This document shows, in pieces, positions 50,118 to 60,069 of a stretch of 64,000 bases of DNA. The first letter of the stretch is position 1, and every line of letters begins with the position of its first letter. Below the pieces are notes generated by a model. The model had not been told where the DNA came from. It was given only the letters and a program-made list of their open reading frames with translations, and did no database searches. The stretch is from Gammaproteobacteria bacterium. GTDB lineage: Bacteria; Pseudomonadota; Gammaproteobacteria; UBA5861. A program made the position numbers and the translations under genes. Where the stretch lies: positions 1 through 64,000 of the forward strand of contig JAKSCV010000036.1 of the NCBI GenBank assembly GCA_022360445.1, read 5' to 3'.

Positions 50118-52277
50118 TCATTTAAATAATCTGCCGGCACTTTCACCTAGTGATGTCAGCCCTTTGAGCACCCATTCGAGATAATAGGCTTCTTGTTCTT
50201 CACTGTTTTCGTCGATTTTTTTGCGGGCAGAAAATCTCAGTGCCCAGCAACAGCTATCATACTGAACCCCTGCCATTTGGTCGATGGTTTCGCGGCTTCG
50301 CACGGCATAGAGTGCTTTAGCAGAGAACGAAAGACGGCCTGTCACCGGCCATAGGAACTCGGCTTCAAACTGTTCGATTTCATCCCGTTCGGTTTCTTCC
50401 GGGCGATAACGGTGGGCAAACCAAAACCGCGCATCATTCTGTTTGTTTTGGTAATGCAGCGAGGCACTGCTAAGCTCAGTGCGCTCGGTTTTGGGATCCC
50501 AGAGCAGGTCGTTCTCGAGCCGCCAGTGGGGTGCGACGTGGTAAAAGCCTTGAAAGGTCAGGCTCGACATTTCAGATGTTTCGATGGCGTCTTCGGGTAA
50601 GGTGACCTGTCTGTCACGGAAGTAAAACAACCGTCCCAGCGAAAGGGTGAGTTGTTCTTGGCCCAGGGGTGATAAGACCCGGGTTGTCAGAGCTAGGGCA
50701 ATCTGATTGGCATCACCGATTCGGTCATACCCTGAGAATCGGTTTTCTCGAAAAAGTTGATTGAAACCAAAACTGTTCAGGCTGGTATCGAAGTCAGGGG
50801 TGTCGTTTTGGTCTTCGTGGGCCGTGAAGAGGTAATACAGCCGGGGTTCCAGGGTGTGTAAGCCACCATTTTTCAGGTTTCTATCAAAAAACAGGCCGCT
50901 GTCCAAAGAAAAAACAGGGGTCGTGACGCTGGGAGAGGTTTCTATCTCCGGTGTTTGGTTGTCGAGTTGATATTGGCTATGCCAAAGGCTGGTCGAGGGT
51001 ATGACAAACCAGCCGGGCTGCTTATGAGGCCAGGAAAGCCGGGGTTGCAGGAAAACACGGTCACCTGTTACGGACTCATCACGGTCAAAACGTGTCCACT
51101 CAGTGTTGATGCGATATTGCAGGGTGCCTATGTCCCGATCGGAGTAGGCATTCCAATTGACTTTGGGGAGCTGGCGGTAAGGGCGGTCAGTTATCGGCGT
51201 GTCTGGATCCAGTGTCTGGTGTCCTTGCGCCAGCAGGCTAAAGTCGGTGTGATTGCCTTGATACTTGAGGCTAGCCCGACGTGGGAGGTGCTCAATGTCT
51301 GAGTTTGAAAATTCGTCGCCAAAGTCATCGAAATAATCTTGGTCAGAGGCATAGCTGGCATCAATGGCGGTTTGCCAGCGAGAGCCAAACTGGCCTGTCT
51401 GGCGCAGGCGGGCAAACTTTCGCTCCTGTGATTGTTTGTCATCATCAATGTAGCCGGTATTCAGGGCCCACAGCCCCGCTTGATTGAGGTGGCGAAGTTC
51501 TGTATCGAGGTGCAAGCCGCGATCTTCCAGGTACCGGGGTGTGAGCGTGGCGTCTGCTGTGGGTGCGATGTTCCAGTACCAAGGTGTAGCAATATCGGCT
51601 CCGTGTCGAGTGCTGTAACCCACACTGGGAGCAAGAAAACCTGTTTTACGCTGATCGCCGAGCGGGAAGCCAAACCAGGGAAAGTAGAAAAAAGGGATAT
51701 CTTGGAAGTACAGTTTGATGTGCTTCGCTGAGCCTGCTTGGGCAGCGGTGTCCAGGTTGACCTCCGAGGCTTCGATGCGCCAGCTCTCATCCTCAGGAGG
51801 GCAGCTGGAGTACGTTGCATCGGTGAGTTTGAGCACGCCATAGCTCGTTCGCGTAACACGCTGTGCGCGGCCCTGAGCAGTTTGGACGGTCGTGGTGTAT
51901 TGGTAGCTTGCGCTGTCTATGGTGAACGTTTCACGCTCTAGGTTCAGTTCTGCCTGCTCACCGAGCACGGTAAGGTCTGTCGATTGAAAGCGGATCGCGC
52001 CACTGGCGGTAATGGTTTGTGCGGCTTTATCGTAGCGTGCCTGATTGGAAAACAGATGCTTATCTGCGTCAAGAACGTTGACATTGCCTTCGAGTTTGAA
52101 AAAGCTGCTGCCGTCGAATAGTAGGTAGTCCGAGGAAATACGGGTTGTTTCTTCGGGCAAAAGGTGAATACTATCGGTATCACCTTGCAGAAGATTGTCA
52201 TCTGAACACTGCGTATCGGCTGAGAGGCTGTTAGTCAGCAATAGCCAACATGCTGTGATAAAAAGCGTTTTTTTCAT
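50118..52277 (-). CDS. lptD: LPS-assembly protein LptD
   Basis: The 719-residue outer-membrane protein inserts lipopolysaccharide with LptE. A signal peptide (MKKTLFITACWLLLTNSLSA) precedes the OstA/LptA-like jellyroll (FDGSSFFKLEGNVNVLDADK) and the beta-barrel. The four conserved cysteines are present: C24, one in TYSSCPPEDESW near 160, and the paired CC in YDSCCWALRFSARKK near the C-terminus, so the disulfide network of E. coli LptD is conserved. It is somewhat shorter than the E. coli protein (784). It is divergent from ung. Confidence 0.95.
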   Translation of the reverse strand: MKKTLFITACWLLLTNSLSADTQCSDDNLLQGDTDSIHLLPEETTRISSDYLLFDGSSFFKLEGNVNVLDADKHLFSNQARYDKAAQTITASGAIRFQSTDLTVLGEQAELNLERETFTIDSASYQYTTTVQTAQGRAQRVTRTSYGVLKLTDATYSSCPPEDESWRIEASEVNLDTAAQAGSAKHIKLYFQDIPFFYFPWFGFPLGDQRKTGFLAPSVGYSTRHGADIATPWYWNIAPTADATLTPRYLEDRGLHLDTELRHLNQAGLWALNTGYIDDDKQSQERKFARLRQTGQFGSRWQTAIDASYASDQDYFDDFGDEFSNSDIEHLPRRASLKYQGNHTDFSLLAQGHQTLDPDTPITDRPYRQLPKVNWNAYSDRDIGTLQYRINTEWTRFDRDESVTGDRVFLQPRLSWPHKQPGWFVIPSTSLWHSQYQLDNQTPEIETSPSVTTPVFSLDSGLFFDRNLKNGGLHTLEPRLYYLFTAHEDQNDTPDFDTSLNSFGFNQLFRENRFSGYDRIGDANQIALALTTRVLSPLGQEQLTLSLGRLFYFRDRQVTLPEDAIETSEMSSLTFQGFYHVAPHWRLENDLLWDPKTERTELSSASLHYQNKQNDARFWFAHRYRPEETERDEIEQFEAEFLWPVTGRLSFSAKALYAVRSRETIDQMAGVQYDSCCWALRFSARKKIDENSEEQEAYYLEWVLKGLTSLGESAGRLFK

Positions 52278-52383
52278 TAAATCAATAGTAAAATGCCATA
52301 GCTTAAGGTATTGAGTCGGCTAAGAACAAAACCGTGAAGGTATATAATGATAGTCTTTCAGGCAAGTGAAAGAGTCGCAATGA
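52278..52383. promoter_or_regulatory. Divergent promoter region lptD/ung
   Basis: A TATAAT at 52343-52348 in the + direction is a candidate -10 for ung, 36 bp before its ATG. No well-spaced -35 element was found for it, and no motif for lptD was seen. Confidence 0.35.
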
Positions 52384-53091
52384 ATGGATAAGGGCCGTAC
52401 AGTGCAGATGGAACACTCGTGGCTTGCGGTGATGCAAAGTCAATTTCAGTCGGCTTATATGCAGAAGCTGCGACAATTTCTTCTGGAACGAAAAAAAAGC
52501 GGGGCCGTCATTTATCCCCTCGGAGAGCAATACTTTTCGGCATTCAATACCACGTCTTTTAATCAGGTAAAAGTGGTGATCCTAGGCCAGGATCCATACC
52601 ATGGCCCCGGTCAGGCGCATGGTTTGTGTTTTTCTGTTTTACCCAATGTTCCGCCGCCACCCTCGCTCATCAATATTTTTAAAGAAATTCAGAGTGACCT
52701 TGGTATTGCATCTCCTAATCATGGCTGTCTGATCCCTTGGGCTGAGCAAGGTGTGTTTTTGTTGAATGCGGTGTTAACCGTTGAAAAGGGGCGGGCCGGT
52801 GCTCATCAGGGCAAAGGCTGGGAGTTATTCACGGACTATGCCATTCAGCAATTGAGCGAAAAGCGAGAAAGATTGGTTTTTTTACTGTGGGGTAGTTACG
52901 CACAAAAAAAGGGACAGCATATTGATTCGAAAAAACACTTGGTGTTGAAGTGTGCGCACCCTTCCCCTCTGTCGGCTCATCGGGGCTTTCTGGGGTGTCA
53001 GCATTTTTCCCAAACAAACACTTACCTCCAGGCTCATGGCCAGCAACCTGTTGATTGGCAGTTGCCTGATAAGATGGCATTAACGATCTAA
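52384..53091 (+). CDS. ung: Uracil-DNA glycosylase
   Basis: The 235-residue enzyme removes uracil from DNA. It has the water-activating motif GQDPYHGPGQAHGLCFSV (about 69-86), PPPPSLINIFKEI, the uracil-binding LLNAVLTVEKG, and HPSPLSAHRGFLG near the end. ATG 52384 and ATG 52408 (MEHSW) are both possible; the second gives a 227-residue protein closer to E. coli Ung (229). It is divergent from lptD and 48 bp before the MFS gene. Confidence 0.95.
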   Translation: MDKGRTVQMEHSWLAVMQSQFQSAYMQKLRQFLLERKKSGAVIYPLGEQYFSAFNTTSFNQVKVVILGQDPYHGPGQAHGLCFSVLPNVPPPPSLINIFKEIQSDLGIASPNHGCLIPWAEQGVFLLNAVLTVEKGRAGAHQGKGWELFTDYAIQQLSEKRERLVFLLWGSYAQKKGQHIDSKKHLVLKCAHPSPLSAHRGFLGCQHFSQTNTYLQAHGQQPVDWQLPDKMALTI

Positions 53092-53139
53092 AAATAATAC
53101 TACGCACCTGGTTAACGCCTTGAAAAGAAAGGAATTTCT

Positions 53140-54333
53140 ATGAAACCCGCAAATATCCCTGTTTTGATGCTCGCTCAATCGTTGGCGATGGCAACCGCGC
53201 CGGTGGTTATCTTGCTGGGTGGTATCATCGGAACAGATCTTGCCCCAACGCCAGCGTTGGCAACGCTTCCCGTTTCTACCATGATTGTTGGGACGGCTGT
53301 GGCAACGGTTCCTGCTGCCTTGTTGATGGAACGGTTTGGTCGACGAATCGGTTTCGTTAGTGCTGCGCTGGTTGCCATGTGCGCGGCACTGATGGCGGCC
53401 TTTTCCATTGCCAGTCATAACTTTTGGCTGTTGGTACTCGCCACCTTTTTTTTAGGTACTAAGCTTGCATTTATTCAGCAGTACCGGTTTGCGGCAGTCG
53501 AAAGTGTGAGACCTGAAAACGCGAGCAAGGCCATCGGTTGGGTATTGGCCGGTGGCATAGTGGCTGCGTATTTGGGGCCTGCTATCGCAAAGGCAACAAG
53601 CGACTGGTTGCCTTATGGCCTGTATACGGGTTCTTTTGTGGCGCTTGCCGTGATCCTGTTGTTGGCGTCGGTTGTTTTATGCTTTTACCGGAATGTTCAG
53701 GTATCGACGGCAGTTGTCGAGGAGCCTAGTCGGTCCTTGGTTGAAATTTTCAGGCAGCCTGTGGTGCTGGTTGCGTTATGTTCGGGTGTGACGGCTTATG
53801 CGGTGATGAGTTTCATTATGACAGCGACCCCGCTCAGTATGCATTTGATTGACCACCATTCCATGTCGGATACAACGTGGGTGATTCAAAGCCATGTGTT
53901 GGCCATGTTTATTCCATCATTGTTTACGGGCTATTTGATTGCCTGGGTGGGCTTGCACCGTATCCTTTTGATGGGTGTTTTGCTGAATATGGGAACAGTG
54001 GTTTTTGCGCTCAGTGGTCATGATCTTCACAACTATTGGTGGGCATTGGTTTTGCTTGGGGTTGGCTGGAACTTTCTTTTTGTTGGGGCGACGATGTTGT
54101 TGACTCAAACGTATGTGCCCCAAGAGCGTTTCAAAGTCCAGGCTGTGAATGATTTTGGAATATTCACATTCCAGGCGATTGGCTCGCTGGGTTCTGGGGT
54201 TGTTATGTACCACTTTGGCTGGGCGGCTATTCAATGGGTGAGCCTGCCATTTCTGATTTTGTCTTTATTCGCAGTCTTTTACTTTTACCGTATACAACAA
54301 AAGGGTGCGATCACTGCTTCGGCCCATATTTGA
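53140..54333 (+). CDS. Major facilitator superfamily transporter
   Basis: The 397-residue protein has 12 predicted membrane helices and the MFS loop motif after helix two, LLMERFGRRIGF (about 67-78). FIMTATPLSMHLIDH in the second half resembles the YnfM/YbcL-like sugar or drug exporters. It is likely a proton-coupled transporter in the inner membrane with unknown substrate. AAGGAATT precedes ATG 53140. It follows ung but has no obvious functional link. Confidence 0.83.
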   Translation: MKPANIPVLMLAQSLAMATAPVVILLGGIIGTDLAPTPALATLPVSTMIVGTAVATVPAALLMERFGRRIGFVSAALVAMCAALMAAFSIASHNFWLLVLATFFLGTKLAFIQQYRFAAVESVRPENASKAIGWVLAGGIVAAYLGPAIAKATSDWLPYGLYTGSFVALAVILLLASVVLCFYRNVQVSTAVVEEPSRSLVEIFRQPVVLVALCSGVTAYAVMSFIMTATPLSMHLIDHHSMSDTTWVIQSHVLAMFIPSLFTGYLIAWVGLHRILLMGVLLNMGTVVFALSGHDLHNYWWALVLLGVGWNFLFVGATMLLTQTYVPQERFKVQAVNDFGIFTFQAIGSLGSGVVMYHFGWAAIQWVSLPFLILSLFAVFYFYRIQQKGAITASAHI

Positions 54334-54432
54334 AGGGGTGGTTTTCAGGGCTGTATACAATTTTTTTTGGCAGGTTTCCTTGTTGAGGAGGTAGTGTGTC
54401 TGAAAAAACAAATGAAACTACGTTAAAATAAG

Positions 54433-54456
54433 CCTGTTTAGCGAAACTAAACAAGG
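54433..54456. other. Hairpin upstream of icd
   Basis: GTTTAG (54436-54441) pairs with CTAAAC (54447-54452) around CGAAA, with an outer CCT/AGG and one bulged A. It lies about 100 bp after the MFS stop, in the 280-bp gap before icd. No T tract follows directly, so its role (weak terminator or leader structure) is unclear. No gene is seen in this gap. Confidence 0.35.
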
Positions 54457-54613
54457 CGGCCCTCGATTCATTTTTCGTAATCCTCATGACCCTTGGTTCA
54501 ACACTATGGTGTCGCTGACATTTAAGTAAAGCAGATACCTTATCCAGGCTCATTTGCTTCAAATAAAGATAAAACACTATGGCCCCAAAAGGAGCCTTAA
54601 CTAGGAGATATGT

Positions 54614-55867
54614 ATGAGTTACCAGCATGTAAAAATCCCTGAAGGTGGCAAAAAAGTCACGGTAGAAAACGGCAAGCTTGTTGTCCCTGATAACCCGATT
54701 ATTGGCTATGTGGAAGGGGATGGGATTGGCCCGGATATCACCAATGCAAGTCTTAGGGTTTGGGATGCAGCCGTTGAAAAAGCGTATGGCGGTCAGCGCA
54801 AAATTTACTGGACTGAGCTGTTCATGGGTGAGAAGTCAGCCGGTATTTATGATGGGGATTACTTCCCTGAAGAAACTTTGGCCGCTCTTAAAGACCTAAT
54901 TATTTCGATTAAAGGCCCCTTAACCACACCAGTAGGCGGCGGCTTTCGATCGCTGAATGTTGCATTGCGCCAAGAGTTGGATTTGTATGCCTGCGTCCGT
55001 CCAGTGAAATATTATTCGGGTGTTCCCTCGCCCATGCGTAAGCCTGATGATGTCGATGTCGTGATTTTCCGTGAAAACACAGAAGATGTTTACAGTGGGA
55101 TTGAATATGAAGCGGGTACGCCTGAAAACAAAAAACTGGCCCAGTTTTTACGTGAGGAAATGGGTGTTGATTTTTTTGAAGATGCCGGTTTGGGCATTAA
55201 ACCGATCAGTGCTTTTGGGACTAAGCGCCTAGTACGTAAAGCTATTCAGTATGCGATCGATAATGAGCGCGATACGGTGACTCTGGTGCACAAAGGCAAC
55301 ATCATGAAGTTCACCGAAGGCGCTTTCCGGAACTGGGGTTACGAAGTGGCCAAAGAAGAGTTTGGTGATGCCACTATTACTGAAGACGAGCTTTGGGAAA
55401 AATATGAAGGTAAGCGCCCAGAAGGGAAAATTGTGATCAATGATCGCATTGCGGACATTACTTTTCAGCTTATGCAATTGCGGCCAGCTGAGTTTGATGT
55501 ATTGGCAACAATGAATCTGAACGGTGACTACCTGTCAGATGCAGTTGCGGCCGAGGTTGGAGGCGTTGGTATTGCCCCTGGCGCAAATATTGCCGATCAT
55601 GTGGCCGTTTTTGAAGCGACGCATGGCACTGCGCCCAAATATGCGGGGCAAGATAAAGTGAACCCATCTTCTCTTTTATTATCGGGCGTGATGATGCTGG
55701 ATTACATGGGTTGGCGTGAAGCGGCTAAGCTTATTAATGACGTATATCCGCAAGTGATTGCTGATAAAACCGTGACCTATGACTTTGCGCGGCAAATGCC
55801 AAATGCAACAGAGCTTTCCACAAGCAAGTTTGCCGATGCCTTGATCTCTAAGATACAAGCAATGTAG
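54614..55867 (+). CDS. icd: NADP-dependent isocitrate dehydrogenase
   Basis: The 417-residue enzyme decarboxylates isocitrate to 2-oxoglutarate in the TCA cycle. [13 protein letters not shown] includes Ser113, the residue phosphorylated by AceK in E. coli, at the identical number. [28 protein letters not shown] (Lys-Tyr of the NADP pocket) and [12 protein letters not shown] confirm NADP type. AGGAG precedes ATG by seven bases. The gene for its kinase/phosphatase follows 224 bp later on the same strand. Confidence 0.95.
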   Translation: MSYQHVKIPEGGKKVTVENGKLVVPDNPIIGYVEGDGIGPDITNASLRVWDAAVEKAYGGQRKIYWTELFMGEKSAGIYDGDYFPEETLAALKDLIISIKGPLTTPVGGGFRSLNVALRQELDLYACVRPVKYYSGVPSPMRKPDDVDVVIFRENTEDVYSGIEYEAGTPENKKLAQFLREEMGVDFFEDAGLGIKPISAFGTKRLVRKAIQYAIDNERDTVTLVHKGNIMKFTEGAFRNWGYEVAKEEFGDATITEDELWEKYEGKRPEGKIVINDRIADITFQLMQLRPAEFDVLATMNLNGDYLSDAVAAEVGGVGIAPGANIADHVAVFEATHGTAPKYAGQDKVNPSSLLLSGVMMLDYMGWREAAKLINDVYPQVIADKTVTYDFARQMPNATELSTSKFADALISKIQAM

Positions 55868-55930
55868 TGAGTTTTTTAAGTAGATTTCTTATCTGTCAGC
55901 TACTTATATTGAACTAATATATGAATATAT

Positions 55931-55957
55931 CTAGAGGAGTCAGTTTTGCTCCTCTGG
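55931..55957 (+). terminator. Hairpin between icd and aceK
   Basis: CTAGAGGAG (55931-55939) pairs with CTCCTCTGG (55949-55957) with one T-G pair, loop TCAGTTTTG. Only five T residues follow after ten bases, so it may be a weak terminator or attenuator that lets some icd transcript reach aceK. Confidence 0.4.
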
Positions 55958-56091
55958 ATTGATACGAATTTTTATTGTACCCGCGTCGTTCTTCAGCACG
56001 ACATTCATTCGCTTTTTGACGTGCGTGGGTTTCCTTCATTAAATTATGCTAGGACTTCGAGCGCGTCACTGTTTACGGCTCAAGATATTAA

Positions 56092-57837
56092 GTGAGCAGA
56101 GAAACAAAAAAAACGATTAAAGCCGTTGCGAAAACCATCCTGGACGGTTTTGAAAAGCACTTTACGTTGTTCAGCGAAATTACAGCCGGCGCTCAAGCTC
56201 GTTTTGAGCGAGCGGATTGGCCTGCCGTGCAACAGGCTTCCCGTGACCGTATTTATTACTATGCCCAGCGTGTTGATGAGACTGTCCAGATATTACAAAC
56301 AAAATTTCGCATCCAACATTTTAGTGATGAAAACTTTCAAGAGCTCAAGTTACGTTATGTACGTTTATTGCTGAATCACAAGCAACCACAGCTCGCTGAA
56401 AGTTATTACAATACCGTTTTTTGTAAACTATTTCACCGCAGCTACTACAACAACGACAATATTTTTGTTCGCTCATCGATGTCGTCCGAATACTTGGATT
56501 TCGATGACATGGTTTACCATAATTATTACCCCGCGAAACATGGCTTCAGGGCTACGATTGAGACGATTCTAAAAAGCTTTAATTTGGAAAATTCGTTTTT
56601 TGATTTGAAGCGAGACGTGAGACGCATCATTCACTATCTACGCCAAAACTTGCCCGCTCGGCCTCATCATGCAAACTTGAATTTCTATATTACGATACTG
56701 AACTCCCTCTTTTTTCGAAATAAAGCCGCGTACATTATTGGCAAAGCTGTGAATGGGCATGAAGTGACGCCATTCATTGTGCCTTTACTGCAGAATTCAC
56801 GGGGGGAAATTTATGTTGATACCATTCTCTTAGATGAAAGAGAACATTCGAAGATCTTTAGTTTTTCACGTGCTTATTTTATGGCGCAAACTGATGTCCC
56901 TTCAGCGACTGTCAGCTTTTTGCAAAACATGCTGCCCACTAAAACAAGTGCTGAAGTTTATGCGGCGATCGGTTTCCATAAACAAAGTAAAACGGCATTT
57001 TACAGAGACTTTCTTTATCACTTGAATCATTCAGAAGATGACTTGATCATCGCGCCGGGTATCAAAGGTATGGTGATGATGGTGTTTACGCTGCCGTCTT
57101 ACCCTTATGTTTTTAAAGTGATTAAGGATAAATTTGCTCCCCAAAAAAAAGGTATTACCCGACAGACAGTGATCGAAAAGTATCAATTGGTTAAACAGCA
57201 TGACCGAGTTGGCCGCATGGCTGACTCCATGGAATACTCGGATGTCGCCTTGCCTCGTAACCGAATGACACAAGAGCTTCTTGATGAATTATTTGCGACC
57301 TGTGCTAACAGTATTGAGCAAGAGGGAGATCTGATACTCATCAAACACCTATATATTGAGAGGCGTATGCAACCGCTTAATCTTTTTATATCACACGCCA
57401 ATGATCAGGAGCTTGAGCAGGTTATATTGGACTATGGCAATGCCATCCGGCAGATGGTTGCTGCCAACATCTTCCCTGGTGACATGTTGTATAAAAATTT
57501 TGGCGTGACTCGTAATAAACGAGTGGTTTTTTATGATTATGACGAAGTGTGTTATCTCACAGAGTGCCGCTTCCGGACAATTCCAGCGTCACCTTTTGGT
57601 GAGGCTGTGTTGTCAGGTGGTCAATGGTATTCCGCGCAGCCCAATGATGTTTTCCCGGAAGAATTCGAGGCATTTTTTTGTAGTCATCCTCGTGTTCGAG
57701 AGCCCTTTATGAAATACCATAAAGAGCTTCTTGATCCTCAATTTTGGAAGCAAAAACAAGCGGCTATAAACTCAGGTGTCCAGGAGAACGTCTTCCCTTA
57801 TTCAATTGATAGGCGGTTTGTGAATCAAAAGTTTTAG
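56092..57837 (+). CDS. aceK: Isocitrate dehydrogenase kinase/phosphatase
   Basis: The 581-residue protein phosphorylates and dephosphorylates ICD, switching carbon between the TCA cycle and the glyoxylate bypass. It has the AceK regulatory domain (YNTVFCKLFHRSYYNNDNIF and MSSEYLDFDDMVYH) and the kinase domain with ATP loop APGIKGMVMMVFTLPSY, PYVFKVIKDKF, and FYDYDEVCYL in the active site. The start is GTG 56092 with no clear Shine-Dalgarno. E. coli AceK is 578 residues and belongs to aceBAK; here it sits beside its target icd. Confidence 0.95.
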   Translation: MSRETKKTIKAVAKTILDGFEKHFTLFSEITAGAQARFERADWPAVQQASRDRIYYYAQRVDETVQILQTKFRIQHFSDENFQELKLRYVRLLLNHKQPQLAESYYNTVFCKLFHRSYYNNDNIFVRSSMSSEYLDFDDMVYHNYYPAKHGFRATIETILKSFNLENSFFDLKRDVRRIIHYLRQNLPARPHHANLNFYITILNSLFFRNKAAYIIGKAVNGHEVTPFIVPLLQNSRGEIYVDTILLDEREHSKIFSFSRAYFMAQTDVPSATVSFLQNMLPTKTSAEVYAAIGFHKQSKTAFYRDFLYHLNHSEDDLIIAPGIKGMVMMVFTLPSYPYVFKVIKDKFAPQKKGITRQTVIEKYQLVKQHDRVGRMADSMEYSDVALPRNRMTQELLDELFATCANSIEQEGDLILIKHLYIERRMQPLNLFISHANDQELEQVILDYGNAIRQMVAANIFPGDMLYKNFGVTRNKRVVFYDYDEVCYLTECRFRTIPASPFGEAVLSGGQWYSAQPNDVFPEEFEAFFCSHPRVREPFMKYHKELLDPQFWKQKQAAINSGVQENVFPYSIDRRFVNQKF

Positions 57838-57920
57838 TTGCGAGTTATGTCGAAATCAACTATCATTTCGCGTCTTTTTAGCTCAAATGCTGCGATTAAT
57901 CACTCGGTACGGGACATAAA

Positions 57921-58349
57921 ATGAAAACCTTTAGTGCAAAGCCTGCTGAAGTTAAGCGTCAATGGTTTGTTGTTGATGCGGAAGGAAAGACTTTGGGGCG
58001 CTTGGCCTCGGAAGTTGCTTTACGCTTGCGTGGTAAACACAAGCCTATTTATACACCGCATGTAGATACGGGCGATTACATCGTCGTTGTCAATGCAGAT
58101 AAGATCACTGTCACGGGTGACAAAGCTAAAAATAAAATGTATCACCGACACACGGGTTATATTGGCAGCCTGAAATCCGCTAACTTTGAAGACATGATGA
58201 AAAAGTCGCCTCAGCGGGTCTTTGAACTGGCAGTGAAAGGTATGTTGCCCAAAAATCCGCTTGGCAGGGCAATGATCAAGAAGCTAAAAGTTTTTTCAGG
58301 TCCTTCTCATACACACAGTGCACAGCAGCCTCAGGCACTTGAAATATAA
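57921..58349 (+). CDS. rplM: 50S ribosomal protein L13
   Basis: The 142-residue protein, same length as in E. coli, starts [20 protein letters not shown] and contains [20 protein letters not shown] and [14 protein letters not shown], both L13 signatures. It is an early 50S assembly protein. The 83-bp leader has only a weak ribosome site (CGGGAC). rpsI follows after 35 bp. Confidence 0.97.
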   Translation: MKTFSAKPAEVKRQWFVVDAEGKTLGRLASEVALRLRGKHKPIYTPHVDTGDYIVVVNADKITVTGDKAKNKMYHRHTGYIGSLKSANFEDMMKKSPQRVFELAVKGMLPKNPLGRAMIKKLKVFSGPSHTHSAQQPQALEI

Positions 58350-58384
58350 GTGTTACAAGTCAAACTAATCGAGTTAAAGAACTT

Positions 58385-58777
58385 ATGAGCATGGAACAAC
58401 ATTACGGGACAGGTCGGCGCAAAACATCAAGCGCTCGTGTTTTTTTACGCCCAGGAAGAGGCGAAATCACCATCAATAAGCAACCGATGGATGACTATTT
58501 TGGGCGTGAAACATCTAAAATGGTTGTTAGGCAGCCGCTTGAGGTTACAGAGTCTCAATCCCAGTTTGATGTTTATGTCAGTGTAGCGGGAGGGGGCGAT
58601 AGCGGCCAAGCCGGTGCGATACGGCACGGTATTGCAAGAGCGCTTGTCGATTACAACGAAGATTTCCGCCCTCAACTGAGAAAAGCGGGCCTATTAACCC
58701 GAGATGCAAGAAAAGTTGAACGTAAGAAAGTTGGTTTGCACAAAGCACGTCGTTCAACGCAATTCTCTAAACGATAA
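58385..58777 (+). CDS. rpsI: 30S ribosomal protein S9
   Basis: The 130-residue protein has [35 protein letters not shown] and the C-terminal tail [17 protein letters not shown] that reaches the P-site tRNA. It is co-transcribed with rplM, as in nearly all gammaproteobacteria. Confidence 0.97.
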   Translation: MSMEQHYGTGRRKTSSARVFLRPGRGEITINKQPMDDYFGRETSKMVVRQPLEVTESQSQFDVYVSVAGGGDSGQAGAIRHGIARALVDYNEDFRPQLRKAGLLTRDARKVERKKVGLHKARRSTQFSKR

Positions 58778-58816
58778 AACGGCTTTTCACTTTATCTGTT
58801 TGCAAAATCTATTGTG

Positions 58817-58860
58817 ACCTAGTCTGTTTATCCGGCAATATTTGGGTAGACAGGCTAGGT
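58817..58860. terminator. 17-bp hairpin shared by rpsI and rpiA 3' ends
   Basis: 58817-58833 pairs without interruption with 58844-58860 (Watson-Crick plus four G-T pairs) around a 10-base loop. It lies between the convergent rpsI and rpiA genes and covers the rpiA stop. There is no long T tract on either strand, but stem length makes it the likely bidirectional end signal. Confidence 0.55.
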
Positions 58861-59523
58861 ATATCTCTTCACCTGACCGTTAGAAATTCCTACAAGTAAC
58901 ATGTCTGCTGGTCTTTGGGCAAAAAGACCTACTGCTACAACGCCTGCCATTTGGTTGATTTGTTTTTCAGTAGTCGCGGGGTCTAGCACGTCAAAGTTAT
59001 GGATATCGAGAATGAGATTGCCATTATCTGTTATAAAGCCTTCCCGGAAATGCGGTTGACCACCTAGCTTCACGAATTCTCGTGCAACATAGCTACGCGC
59101 CATCGGGATGACTTCGACCGGCAAGGGAAAGGCTCCTAAATATCCTACAAGCTTTGTTTCATCGATGATACAAAGAAACTGCGAGCTTGCAGCTGCGATT
59201 ATCTTTTCTCGTGTTAAGGCACCACCACCACCTTTAATCAAGTGTTTATCTTTGGTGGCCTCGTCAGCGCCATCGACATAAAGTGGTAAGGTACCGGTAG
59301 TGTTAAGGTCTACAGTATTAATGCCTGAGTTTTTTAGCCTTTTTTCTGTTTCAATAGAGCTAGCTACTGCACCTTCTATATCTTGGCGTATATCGCCCAG
59401 TAGTTCGATAAAGTAATTGGTTGTTGAGCCAGTGCCTACACCAATCACGGAACCCGGTGTGACAAAGCTGATTGCAGATTCTGCGGCGGCTTTTTTCATT
59501 GCCTCGTTAGACATGGTCATCAT
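58855..59523 (-). CDS. rpiA: Ribose-5-phosphate isomerase A
   Basis: The 222-residue enzyme interconverts ribose 5-phosphate and ribulose 5-phosphate in the pentose phosphate pathway. [15 protein letters not shown] (26-40), [25 protein letters not shown] with catalytic Asp and Lys, and CIIDETKLV are diagnostic. It overlaps the flavin reductase stop by 4 bp (ATGA). In E. coli rpiA is followed by serA; here it ends at the ribosomal protein genes. Confidence 0.94.
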   Translation of the reverse strand: MMTMSNEAMKKAAAESAISFVTPGSVIGVGTGSTTNYFIELLGDIRQDIEGAVASSIETEKRLKNSGINTVDLNTTGTLPLYVDGADEATKDKHLIKGGGGALTREKIIAAASSQFLCIIDETKLVGYLGAFPLPVEVIPMARSYVAREFVKLGGQPHFREGFITDNGNLILDIHNFDVLDPATTEKQINQMAGVVAVGLFAQRPADMLLVGISNGQVKRYT

Positions 59524-60029
59524 TCCTTAGATCTAGACAGTGAGGTAGTCTGGTAAGTGGCATCCCCATATAGCAATGGTTGGTCGTGTGAATTTACTTT
59601 CAGCGCAACAATGCGCCCGATCAATACATCATGGGTGCCGTGAGGAATTTGCTGGTCCAATATACAGTCAAAGTTAACGATTGCGTTTTTTAAAGCGGGG
59701 GAGCCTGTCTTTAAATGTGTCCAACTACCGTGTTTAAATCGTTCTGATTGCCTAGCATCACCCCAGCCAAAAATATCAGATAGATTTATCTGAGAGCGAG
59801 AAAGCACGTTGACGCAAAAGGCACCGCTTTTTTCAATAATTTCATGTGCGGATGTTGTCCGATTCACACAAGCAAGAACGGACGGTGGCTCCGCTGTGAC
59901 TGAGCATACTGCTGTCGCGGTTAATCCCGCTTTGATCTCTTGGAATTCGCTGGTAACGAGAGTGACGGCAGCAGTTAGATGCCGCATCCCAAGCCGAAAT
60001 TCGTCTACTGAAATGGGTGAATCGATCAT
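59520..60029 (-). CDS. Flavin reductase-like protein
   Basis: The 169-residue protein has the flavin_reduct domain: [35 protein letters not shown] and [22 protein letters not shown], as in HpaC and related reductase components that supply reduced FMN or FAD to two-component monooxygenases. No monooxygenase gene is in the window. It is directly upstream of rpiA and downstream of the GntR regulator on the minus strand. Confidence 0.83.
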   Translation of the reverse strand: MIDSPISVDEFRLGMRHLTAAVTLVTSEFQEIKAGLTATAVCSVTAEPPSVLACVNRTTSAHEIIEKSGAFCVNVLSRSQINLSDIFGWGDARQSERFKHGSWTHLKTGSPALKNAIVNFDCILDQQIPHGTHDVLIGRIVALKVNSHDQPLLYGDATYQTTSLSRSKE

Positions 60030-60069
60030 TACTTGTTAGGCCTGCTGCACTTTTGCCTTTTACATGTGT

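Noticed and set aside
54311-54628. 105-codon minus-strand frame between the MFS gene and icd
   Set aside because: It covers the icd promoter and ribosome site and has no recognisable domain.
57838-57920. Structured autoregulatory leader for L13
   Set aside because: No stable stem that would mimic the rRNA site was found by eye in the 83-bp leader.
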